From positions 1 through 27,500 of the forward strand of contig WPIO01000509.1 of NCBI GenBank assembly GCA_009760855.2: a DNA stretch of 27,500 nucleotides. The letters are read 5' to 3'. Origin of the DNA: Cristatella mucedo (taxonomy: Eukaryota; Bryozoa; Phylactolaemata; Cristatellidae). Positions 10,417-23,300 of this stretch are shown here, piece by piece. The position numbers were made by a program, and so were the translations under genes. The notes beneath the pieces are model-generated. The model did not search any database and had not been told where the DNA came from. It saw only the letters and a program-made list of their open reading frames with translations. The number at the start of each line of letters is the position of its first letter. Positions within the stretch are counted from its first letter, which is position 1.

Positions 10417-13400
10417 GTAAATCGATGAACACACCCTGAATTTGACAAAATACAATTCAAGAATACGGTAATTTTAACTCAGATGGCAGTTTGACTGACG
10501 TCATCTTTCTTCGATGCTAGTTTAATAACTTCATTGAAAACTTTCAGCATGCTTCCTCATGGAGCATTTGAAGATGACGCAGGTGAAATTCCACCTAATG
10601 GTGAGTCTATGGAATCAGAAAATGACGATTTTGGAGCGGAGGAAATGGACGATAGCGTCTCACACCCCGGAAATCATGAAAGCATTGCCATCGACAACCA
10701 TAGTTCAGACTTATTTAAATACATCAAGTGCCCTTATTGCAATAAAACAGGCAATGCCTTTCTGCCAGACTCTCAACCTCTAACGACGGTCAATGCTGCT
10801 GAGTAAGGGTATATTTATTATTTTTTAGATAATAAATAGAGCTGTGTTCGGTCATTAAGTGACAATCTTGTTTATAAACTTGGACTGTTGTTTAATGTTT
10901 ATTTTGCGGGCTGTAGATTTCCTAAAAATCCTAATACGTATGATTTTCATGATTGGTGGCAACGTATTCAGACGATGTCTAATCTCCGAAATACGGGAAC
11001 GAGAGGTGAGTACATTTCAGTAATTAGTTAGCAAATAACAGCTAGGAAAAAATTCATACAAGTCATTTATTCTTTATTTCCTGTTGAACTCCCTGTTTCA
11101 CATCTGCAACTGACTTTTTTAGGTACTATTAACACATCCACAAGCATGAGCACAGGCAATTGTTTACCAAACACTAATGTAACGGAAGATTTGGACTTGA
11201 AACTCAATTCCGGCACAAACAGGTATGGAAGATTGCATTATTCAACTTCTTTGGGTAAGAACGACGTACGTCCTGCCAACTTTAGTAAGACAGGTTTAGG
11301 ACTAGCAATCCATGAAAAATAAGATCTTACTAGCTTATTTTAACTAAATGAAAGTTACTCTATTAGCTGCAGCATATAACATACAACTTCTTTTGCTCTG
11401 TAGCAGAACGTCGTGAAATTCCTTGAATTTCAAACAGCTATATCAAGATAAAAACACGCTTGTCCTGGGCAGTATAGGCTGTACCTTTGTGAATTATTCT
11501 TGGTGTAAGCACATCAGCTGGCGCCCAGAACTTGTCATTATAAAAAACAAATATTTACCTGGATGTGACTAGAAAGCGATTTAGTTCCATGAAGGATCTC
11601 TTAGAAATACAAATATCATAGTCATACCATGTTGCACTCATCGAACACAAATAATGGGAGGTCACCGCAGGTGTTCTGCCATTACCTAGTAAATAATTAA
11701 GATACAACCCAAGAGTGGTATCAGTTGGAATGAGTTTGGCTTGTATAAATATTCAAAGGACTCTTTGCGTTCCGTTTTTTATGATTAATATTTAGGTGTC
11801 ATTCTTTCAATTTAAAATTAAGACCACTTTTGTATAAATATAAATGTACATACAATTCATGTGCATATCGCCCTAGGGGAACTTAATATGTACTCAGGCG
11901 CTTCACATGTGTCTCGGTGCTCGACCCCACGACTTCAACCTGACCTTGGTCGGGCGAGCACTTTAACCGCTGCACCAAGGCAGCTAGCTTAATTTTTCAG
12001 AAAATGATTAAAAAACTAAAAATCAGGAATATATTTGGAGGCTAGACAGGTATGACGGCGTGTATAAGTGCAGTGAACCACTATAAACCTCTCCACTAAA
12101 GTACGATTAATTCAGTTTTTCGCATAACTTTTTACTGCAGCGTTGTTAGTGATAACAGTACCCTTGGTCGATAACCCTCGGAGACAGATATTATAAATTA
12201 TTACAATAATATTATTGAGTTCAAAATTTAAAATGTTATAATCTTTGGATATTATTCGTAGAATCTCGTTCGATACTTCGGGGTCGTAATACATCTAATA
12301 AAGGCCGGAAGGCTCACGTTGTGCTACGTACATGCTTTTCATCATTGCCAGCATATTCAAGTGCTGTAAAGGATGCAATTTTCAGTGAACTGTAATCAGA
12401 GGGGCATCATTAGATTTGAAATTTTAGTAAAAATTACCGTTTGTCACGCATGATTTGAATCGGCAAGGTAAGCTGCAGCACAGAGCTCAGTCAATACAGC
12501 ATAGACAGAAATGACTTCGTCAAGGTAGTGTTGATTACTAAATCCTGTAAGCATGTCCTACAAATCTTAGAGGTTATTTGTTCATTTTATGGTGAGGCTA
12601 CGTTATAATGTAATTTTTTAAATTTCTTTACATAGCCTTCAGCGTGTCGAAAAAAATAAAATATTTCTAATATCCACGTGCATTTTGTATACGGCTCTCC
12701 GTTTTACTTTTCATCAGTGCTCGTCTTCCACATCACATCACTTCTCACCGACCTGCACTGGCTGCCAGTCAAGAAACAGATAGACTTCAAGGTTTGTCGC
12801 TCACTTTTTGGTCACTTGATTCTGTGGCTCCAGCCTATCTCTCAGATCTACTACCCCACCAGGCACAAAATCGTACCACCAGCTTTTCGGAATCCATCAG
12901 TCTACAAATACCTCGTAAAAACCTAAAATCCTATGGAGACCATGCATTTAGTTCGTATGCTCCCAAAGCTTGGTACTTCCTCCCCACCTGCGTCAAAACA
13001 TCCCATGCCTTGATCACATTTAAAAAGAACTTTAAAACACAACTCTTTAGGACAGCATTTAGTGGGTCCCTGTGATTCGTCCTTGATGTGCTTACGCTGG
13101 CTGACACTGTGCATGCTGCCACTAACCACATCTGCATGCTGACCGCACTAATTTCACCCATAACCATGTTATTCATTCATTTTGTTTGTTTATCAAGCAT
13201 AATGTTACTCACTATTCAAATGCATTTCCCTTTGCAGTAAACGTAAAGCGCCTAGAAAGATATTGATTTCACTGAGGATGCTTTATCAAGTACATTATTA
13301 TTATTTTCATGCATCTAGCCAGCATGTACATTATTTCACGTGTGCTACCAAATATGCATCAATTTGTAACAAATTAATTGATTGATGAGATTAACAAGGT

Positions 13401-16348
13401 ATTGCAAATATCTAATTTTACTTGTGTGATTGGTAAGCCTCGTACTCACAACAAGTGACTGTAACACTGATTTGACGACGATAAGCTGTCTATTATCACG
13501 TTTCCTTGTATCAATAGAAGGAACATAAAACAAATTTGAAGTTGCTACTCAAGAACACACGGACCTAATCATTCACACGTAGATGGTAGTAAATAGGAGA
13601 ATAGTTAATTTCACTAGTGATTACCATATTCCTGACAACTCCACAGCCGGAAAGAATGTAGTGTAATGTAATGTATCTTCGTCTGTAAATCCACAAAGTC
13701 ATAAAGACTATGTGGGTGTTACGCTGGAGAGTTTTGCATAGCTCACTCACAGCCTAAGCGGCTTTCGGTATGCATTCAGTAGCCGACAGACTTCGTCTCA
13801 CACAGCCAAGAGAAAGTGGAAAACATAGCAGAGTCAGGAGAGCAGTTGAGGTAGTGAGTAGCATAGAAGTAGCAGCTCAGAACCGCAGTAAAAGATGTGC
13901 CATAGTCGGCAGTAGGAGAGTAGTTGTCGTCGAGCAAGAATTGTGGAGGCGAGTTCCACAGTCTAGGACCTGTAGAGCTAAAGCTTCTGTTGCCAACTGT
14001 CTTTAAGTGGAGGAATGGGACAGCTAATTTATTTTCCACACAGGACCTTTGGGTGCAAACAGTCTGAAAGTGATGCAGCAGCTCAGCTAGGTATGAAGGA
14101 GCCGAGCCGTGGCAGGCTTTGAGGGTCAGCCTAAGAACTTTGCTCTGTATCCTTCGCTCAACCGGCAACCATCGTAGCTCCTTCAGCAATGGTGACACGT
14201 GCTCAAATCACTGGGACTTGAAGACCAGCCTTGCAGCCATATTCATTGGCTGCTGTAGTGGCACAATAGCTTTCTTTGGTAGCCCAACCAAAAGGGAATT
14301 ACAATAATCAAGCCGAGACAGAACTTGAGACCTGGTTAAATTGTTTACAAGCCGCTGTGGAGACAGCTCCTAATCTTGGATTGGGATCGGATGTGATGGC
14401 TAATTAGAGTAGAGGCAGTCTTCTGAATGAAGCTTTTGAAATTGAGGCAGCTGTCGAACACGACACCTATATTACGTGCAAGTAGTGATGGCCGTACAAT
14501 AGGGTCACCTATTAAGCCGGTCAAGCCTTTTAATATTGCCACACGCTTAGGGTGTTCTATGAGCAGCAATTTGGTTTTATCATCATTTAATTTCAGGAAG
14601 TTTTCCGACATCCAGGATCGAATATCGGCAAAGCAAGCATTCAGTTTCTCAGTTGCCGCAGCATATTCCGACAGTTTAAATGACAAATACTATATCGTAT
14701 CGTCAGCATAGAAGTGATATCCTATTCCATGGGCCTTAATCACTTTGCCCTGAGGTCGCGTATAAATGGAGAAAAGAAAGGGACCTAGTACAGACCCTTG
14801 AGGGACTCAACAGGTGACCCTTCTCGTGTCTGAGACCTGACCCCCACACGACATGGATTTAACACGATCAGACAAGTAGGATTTAAACCACGCCAGTGCT
14901 TTGTCTGCCAGACCGATAGTTGTTGTCAATCGTTCAAGCAGAACTTCGTCATCAATAGTGTTGAAGGCAGCGGACAGATCTAGCAGAGCTTGGGCAGTGT
15001 CATTCCCGTCGTCGTTGCCACGTAGAATGTCATTGTTAACACGGAGGAGAGCAGTTTCGGTACAGTGCTGCCTCTTGAACCCTGAAAAAACACAAGTTTA
15101 AGTCTGGGTAGCGTTCTATAAACAAATTCCTCAAAGCTTTACTGAAACGTGAGACTACTTTTTCCTGCCCTAAAAGGTGTAGCGATTGATCTTGAAGTCG
15201 TCTCCGAGACCCAAACATATATCCGCTCAGTTGCTCTCTAGGTTTAACTAGTATGCAAAAACAACATTTTCCCTCTTGATTTGGATCTAGCAAGCGGTAG
15301 TTCACTAGCTCCGCTTTTTTTTGCTACTGTTCTACGTAAAATCATTTGTATCCAGACCTTCGCAATGATCTCAAACAATTTTTGAATGAAATTAATCTTC
15401 ATTTGTTGATTGTCTCGACCTTCATGTTGAAATTCTCAATCGTGGTTAGTTATTGCAATCGCGTGCTGATTTGCAAATTCTCTTATACATAAAGAGCTCA
15501 CGAATGCAACCAATCTTACTAATTGTTTAGGGTGTGCTTTCAGAGAGTGCTTACTTTTAATTTATAAAAATAAATGATACCTAATTTAATCGCTCTATTT
15601 GCTTTAAAGTCTCGAACCTCGGACTTTGCTTCAAGGGTAAATTAAGCGTTCAAATGAAATTTAGCCAGAATTATGTTAATCGTGAAATACAGTCAACTGT
15701 GTAAAATAAAAACTTAAAATGTTTGATTTAATAGTATTTTTAATTGAAATGCACTTTCCAAATGAAGCTAATTTTAGGTTAATTTTACTCAAAAAACCGC
15801 GTGACCAAAATCGGAGGGCAACGTATGAGAGACTACGTTCAATAATAGTTTTGTTACATTCCTTGGATAAACATCCTCTTCTTCCAGACCTCTGGATCAA
15901 TTATAATTTGTTCAGAGTCCCATTGTCCCAAGTTCCTTCCTAAATTTTAAACTGTTTGTGGTCCTCCTACAGCAGTAATTCAAATCTCTCGCCTTGGGCC
16001 TTCGGACAACGAAATCTTAACAATGGCATTACTTCGTCTCCCTCGGGAACCGAGTCTTTTTTTGGCAGATTTCTCTGATACATTTTTTTAAGAGAGTAAT
16101 TCTGGCATTAGTTTTGAAAATTTAACTGACGCCTTTAGTGTCGAATTTCATGACCCGACTTAATAAATTTCTTCTGTAGCACTTGTAAACGGCCCCATTA
16201 TTGAAATACAGACACAATCGGACACATATTCGCCGTGATTTCATGCCAGCCTGACCTGAAATTATCGAATTAGGTTCATCTCACTACATGCAGATCCAAT
16301 TATTTCAACAGTCTCTGCCCTATTCCACATTCAATAGCATATTTTAGT

Positions 16349-16390
<42 letters not shown>

Positions 16391-16403
16391 TATATGTAAT
16401 ATA

Positions 16404-16480
<77 letters not shown>

Positions 16481-17275
16481 TAAAATATGTTAGTGGATGT
16501 GGAATAGGACAATCTACATATATATATATATATATATATATATACTAAAGTATGTATATATATATATATGTATACTAAAATATGAATATATATATTTATT
16601 TATACATATATACCAAAGTGTATGTGTTTGTTGATTGTGTGCGTTTTGAAATGTAGTTTAGTAGTATAGCATTAAAGACAACCCAATTTATATTTTTTCA
16701 CGTATGCCAGTGGGCTTAAGTGCGTTTACGATGTCATTCAGATTTCGGTTGGGGCCACCATCTTAACCACTGTGCCAAACCGAGTGCTACCGCCTGATGA
16801 CCGCCCGTAACCAGACTGAGCTCGGCAGGGAGTTTGCGAAAGAATGTAATACCTCTTTGCAAATCCTTATATCTTCTACATTCCGCCTTGTACCAGTGAG
16901 CCTTGATATCTGTACCTTCAGCAAGATCAAAATTCCAAGGGCCCGAAACGGTCGTAGAGTTGTACAATCAATGAATGTGTAATTTATAAGCAATAAACCT
17001 GAGGCTGTAATGTAACCATAGAGCTCATCATGAAACGCTCGTCATTTTTTAGGGTTGAACCAAGCGGAGATCAAATAATAGCTACGAAGACATTTTTTAA
17101 AGGCTTAAAGAAGGTCAGTATATGTTAAGCTGAAGAAAAGCTGGGAGGCATGTACATTGGCCTTTATTAGCTACCAAACAGGATTTACAATGACAGAGTA
17201 CTCAAATTATTTCAGATTCACGGCCACTTTTTAAGTCTCTCTCGTTCTCTTTCTCTCTTTCCTTCCCCTTTACCT

Positions 17276-17328
<53 letters not shown>

Positions 17329-20300
17329 TTCTATCTTCGCTTCTCTTCCTCTTTGCCTCTCTTTTCTTTCGTCATATCTGCCAAAAATATGCAAGCATAT
17401 CACTAAGTCCTGAATTGTTGATTTTGAGCTCACAGTTTTTTCTTCATGGTGTTCTATCATTCCAGCAGAAAATACTGGACTTTGCTGGGTAATTTAATGC
17501 CAACTAATTTCCGTTTTTTAGTTTTCTTAGAGTGGATAAAATATACCCATTTTGGTTTGATTTGGCAACTGCTGCTAACAAAGCTCAAAGTTTGAGAAAA
17601 GATTTCCTTGCTGCCATTATTAATACTAATTCATTATTGATGCAAAGCAATTTTGTTATAGGACGATTTTCTCATACTTTAAGATAAACGAAATTTTCGT
17701 TTAAATTTAAATTTAAATTTTTTAATTTTTATTTTAGTAACTAAAATATATGTCAAATAATGGCAATGGGTTATTACATCACCAAATTCAATTTAAAATC
17801 CAATTCTTGCTTTGTTTCATGAGTCTGGCTTCTCCGAATGCCTAAATCGCTCCATCTTGTTTTGCATCTCGACTTCCTACTACGAAGCCATGCGTACGTA
17901 GCGAAATACTACAAATTGATAATAATTAGAACCTTCCTACGTACAAGATGATTCAAAAGCCTTATTACTAAATAAGACGTGGGAGACTTTTAGGTTTATT
18001 TTTCCTCACAGATTTGTACCCTTTTTAGCAATGAAAACTTCCCGTAGAACTGCAATACTTTAAACCCAGTCTGGGCTTGCCGACCCAGATTTGCATCTCT
18101 ATGCACCCTATATTGTTATATTTTCGTATGAATGACATTTTTTTCTTAAAGACTCTTTAGTAAATCTAATGCGAACACTAACCGCATTAAATAAAGCAGA
18201 ACATTCAGTATTACGGAGAAACAGGAATCCTTAGTGGCAGCTACTTTGTGCTGCTGCAGCTGCAGTAGCTGTTGTTGCACCACTGCTTCTGCTGCTTCTA
18301 CTGCGGCTACTACTGCTGCTGATGCTGCTACCGACGAGGATGATGATGATAATGATAATTATGACACTGTTCCGGCAGCAGCTGCTGCTGCAGAAGTTGT
18401 GGTTCTGGTGAAGGCGTTGTTTTAAGCTCTTCCATGCGCTTTGACTATTGGTGGTGTCACAATCACCTGTAGGCTTAATGTTTATCCATAATCAACTTTG
18501 AATTGCATTGCAGCATCTGTATTAAGGCTGGAAATAAGGATTGGCTTGTGTCGATAGCTCAAGATAAATATCAATAATAACAATAATAATAATATTAATA
18601 AAAGCGCCCTTGGAGAACTTGATCTCTTTTCAGGCACTTTCCCTACATCGGCATGGTGTCCAGTGTGTGCCGTAGTGATTCTGCAGCCTTCGCCGAGCTG
18701 TGGTTGGTCTCAAATATGGAAGTCTACGTGATTCGTCCAGTGTGTGCTGGTACGAGCAGTCAGTGAATATGAATGCTATTAATAGCCATATGTAAACGAA
18801 GTTTCTGTCACACCTGACTACGTTAGGATTTGTTAAATTGCCAATTTTATCACTAATCCTTTCGTCATTCTTTCTTTAAAACATATTTAAAATTCATAGA
18901 AAGAGTCTATGTTCTCTGAGAGAGCTATGCAAATTTTATAGTGTTATTATTAGTATTGGTGTTTATAAATGGCCAAGATAAAGTATCTTTTGTAGCACCA
19001 CACAAATTCCAGGCAGCGGTGCAGAACAACATTTTAATTGAAAGTCATGTAAGGTTAACAGTGAATTGCTTTGATGAGCTAACATATATGTAGCTTCTTT
19101 TCACGTGTCTTCTGCTTACGTGGTATCACCATTCAAAGTGGGTTCATGTCGTCGCTGATCCTACGAGTATTTGTTTGGGTAGCTCGACACCTTCATGAGG
19201 CTGAAAGTCTCAAGTTAAATGCAGTCACCTCTAGCAAGCATTTTTCGGTAACAAGTCTAGATATAGGTGTTAACTTAAATATGCCTGAATTTCACTCTCA
19301 TGTGAATTTTGTCCCAAGAGAATTAGAAACATGTAAAAATGAGGAAACACGTGGGTCGCATTAATTACTTTGTCCCTGTGGATGACGTATTGCATGGTAA
19401 TGCATAATGACTACAAGAAATTCATTATTACTTTATTAGATGTTTTTACTATTTAATTTAATGGGTTCTAGGTAGCAGGTTAATGTAACGTAACGAGACG
19501 TATCTCGTCTGTAGCTCCATAAAGCACAAATACTATGTGGGTGTTACGAAGGAGAGCTTCGTATAGCACACTCACAGCCTAGCGGCTTTCGGTAGGCATT
19601 CCGTAGCCAACAGACTTCTTCTCACGCAACGATGAGAAAGGAGGAAGAAAAGCAAATTGAGGAGAGAAGCCGAAGTAGTGATCACTATAATAATTAATCC
19701 TAGGTGATTTAACAGCCTCTTTTTGTAAAGCAACAGAAGAGCCTTTAGGGCTATCACCACCGCTTGTGGCGGCGATGAAGGATCGCCCACCACAGGAATC
19801 GAACCCACGACCTCGGGACAGAGGTCATGAAAGCAACCGCCATACCTAGTGTGCCATCACGGCTCACAATTATGTAAGTAGCTGGTCAGGACCACTGAAA
19901 AGGATAAGCCATAGTCGGCAACAAGAGAGTAGTAGTCGGTGCATAGGAAATGTGGAAGCGAGTTCCGAAGTCTAGGACCTGCTGAGGTAAAGCATCCGTC
20001 ACCAATGGTCTTTAAGCGAAGGAACGGAACAGCTAACTTATTTCCCACATAGGATCCGATGGCGCGAAGAGGCTGAAACTGGTGAGGCAGTTCAGCTAGT
20101 TACGGAGGAGCCAAGCATTGGCAGGCCTTGTGTGTCAGCATAAGAACTTTACTCTGAATCCTTTTCTCCACCGGCATCTATCCTAGCTTTTCTTGCAAAG
20201 TAGATACAAGCTCAACCGTATGGGACTTGAAGACTAGCCTTGCAGCCATATTCATAGTCAGCTGCAGTGGCCTAGTCAATTTCTTAGGTAGCCCTGCCAA

Positions 20301-23300
20301 AAAAATTACAATAATCAAGCCATGACAGAACTGAAGAGCTAGTTAGATTTTTTGCTAATCCTAGTTGAAGATAGCTCCTAATCTTAGATATGGATCAGAC
20401 GTGAGGCTAGCTGTAGAAGTACTCAACTGAATGAAGCTTTTAAAATTGAGGCGGTGGTAGAAAACGACAACTGAATTACGATCACATGGTGATGGTCGCA
20501 CGACAGCATAAACTATTGTAAGAGCAAAGCCTTTTAATCCTGTCATACCCTTAGGGTGTCTTATGAGCAGCAGTTGTCTTTTAGGGTACCCTTAGCCGTA
20601 ACTCCAATATTTTTCAGTTAGTTTTTTTCAGTAATTGTCGATTACTTCTCGATCTATGGATCCACATCAATATTGTTCCCACTGTAATGTTTTATATGCA
20701 ATGTAATGTAATGTATCTACTCTGTAACTCCACAAAGTAATAAAGACTATTTGGGTGTTACGCAGGGGAGTTTTGTATAGCTCACTCACAGCCTAAGCGG
20801 CTTTCGGTATGCATTCGGTAGCCAACAGACTTCGTCTCACCCTACAAAGAGAAAGTGGGAAGCATAGCAGAGTCAGGAGAGCAGTTGAGGTAGTGGGTAC
20901 CATAGAAGTATCAGCTCAGGACCGCTGTAAAAGATGTGCCATAGTCGGCAGTAGGAGAGTAGTTGTCGTTGCGTAAGAATTGTGGAAGCGGGTTCCACAG
21001 TCTAGGACCTGTGGAGCTAAAGCTTCTGTCGCCAACAGTCTTTAAGCGAAGGAATCGGATAGCTAATTAATTGTCCATGCAGGACCTCAGGGCACGAACA
21101 GGCTGAAACTGATGCAGCAGTTCAGCTAGGTACGAAGGAGCCAAGCCATGACGGGCCTTGTGGGTCAGTGTAAGAACTTTGCTTTGTATCCTTTGCTCAA
21201 CCGGCAACCATCGTAGCTCTTTCAGCAAAGGTGAAACGTGCTCAAACTGCTGGGACTTGGAGACCAGCCTTGCAGCCATGTTCATAGTCCGGGGTAGTGG
21301 CATAATGGATTTCTTGTATGCTCGTCGAAGTGGAATAGGGTAAAATAAATGAATTCTAGCCGATTAAACAGCTTCGTTTTGTATAGCTACAGGAGAGCCT
21401 TCACGGCTATCACCACCACTTGCAATGGCGATAAAGGATCGCCCACTGCAGGAATCGAACCGAAACATCGGGGCTGAGGTCGTGAAAGCAACTGCCTTAC
21501 CTAGTGTGTCATCACGGCTAAGGGATTTGAGTCATTCTGGCAATATGACGCGTGTCTCATTGATTACTCAAGAAGTCTCGAGTAAACTAAGCTATAGCTA
21601 TAAAATATTTCATTTTCAAAATGTTTATTATTTATTTAATGGGATAAAGAAGATAAACAAGAACATCGATCAGCAACATTTAAACGATCGCTATGAATCT
21701 AACTGTTATGTTTTCTATACAAATTAAAAGAGTACAGTTTAATTTGTAATGCTTACAAATTCAATTAGACCTCAAGCAACGTCCGATGTAATTATCGCAT
21801 TTATCCAAATAGAAATAGACCTATATCATGGAGAGGCTGCAGATTATTGATGTGAATGAACAAATATCATCATAGGTGCCTCTGAAATATGGGGCACCTT
21901 AGGGCTCCGGCCTATGTCCGGTTCTTTTGACCGTTTATACTCTCCCTCTCGCTTGATGCAATTGCCAAGCACAATGTAGGCTTCCACTTCTATACGGACG
22001 AAATTCATTCGTACCTTCGCTTTGATCCCTCCAAGCCTTCGAGCACCTCGAATTCTCTCAACGCCCTTGCTGCATGTAGTGATGACATCCCTACATAAAT
22101 GGCATAAAATTATCTCAAACTAAACAATAATATGACTAACGTATTGTGTATGGGTAAACCCAGTGAGATTCCGAAATTGGAAAGGCTAACGCTCAAAGTT
22201 AGCTCTGCCAGCATATCTCTTGTTAAATCAGCTCGAAATCTTCGTGTCACATTCCAAAATGACCTCTCGGTAGACTACCACATCAGCTCCACAATCAAGT
22301 GTGTCTACTTTCAAATACATAACATGAATAAATTTGGGCCTGTTTACATAAGCGTAATGCTTCTAACTTGGTCCATGCACTTGCAACATCTCTTTTTCAT
22401 TTCTGTAGTTCACTGGTTGCTGGCCCTACCAGTACGGCAATCAGGCACTGGCAGCTAGTACAAAACTCTGCAGCAAATCATGTCTTTCGTGAGCATCACA
22501 ATCGCGACATCACACCAATTCTCACCGACCTGCACTGGCTCGTAGTCAAGCAACGAATAGACTTCCAGCTTTAGTCGCTCACTTTTAGGTCACTTCATTA
22601 TTTGGCTTGAGCCTATCTCTCAGATTTACTCCCCCACAAGGCCAAGCATCGTACCACCAGCTTTTCGGATTCGTACAAACATCAAATCCTTTGACTGTGC
22701 CATTGGTTCGTATAGTCCCAAAGCCTAGAACTCACTCCCGACTTGCGTCAAAACATCCCCTGACTTGACCACATTTGAAAATAACTTAAAAACATACCTA
22801 TTTAGGGCAGCATTCAGTGGGTCGCTGAGATTCGTTCTTCTCGTGCTTATGACGGCTTCCACGATGCATGCTGCTACTGATCCACTAATTACACTTGCAT
22901 GCTGACCCTGTGCATTTCATCCTTAGCCATGATATTCGTGTTGTTTATCAAGCATGTCGTTACTCATCATTTAATCGCGTTTCCCTGTGCCGCAGAAAAA
23001 TGTAAAGCTCCTGGAGAGTGATTGACTTCTCTGAGGGCGCTTTGCTAATGCTTTAGTATTCCAATTATTATTATTTGATCGCAAGCCAAGTAAGACAGAG
23101 CTTGAAGCCATCCAGCATATGGCCCTTTTGATACAAACAGACCGATTGTGAATGATTTCTCTTTCATGAGCTTCTAAATTGTATTAGTAATATTTTTAAT
23201 ACACTTGGTACAGTGCCCTCATAAAACTTAGTCTCTATCTGGGCACTTCGGATTTGCTGCAAATTAAGGTCTGTCATAATAATAATCATAAAACACTTGA

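Noticed and set aside
10251-10439. Alternative frame over UBR-like exon 1
   Set aside because: It reads through the donor site and lacks the RING ligands seen in the other frame.
13770-14006. Plus-strand frames over LINE-A copies (also at 14,119, 14,427, 14,901 and 21,158)
   Set aside because: They are antisense shadows of LINE-A coding sequence.
16352-16620. Replication origin or matrix-attachment site in the TA tract
   Set aside because: Simple AT-richness does not support either; the palindrome and microsatellite explain it.
17218-17460. Minus-strand frame rich in Arg-Glu
   Set aside because: It is produced by the (CT)n repeat and has no other coding feature.
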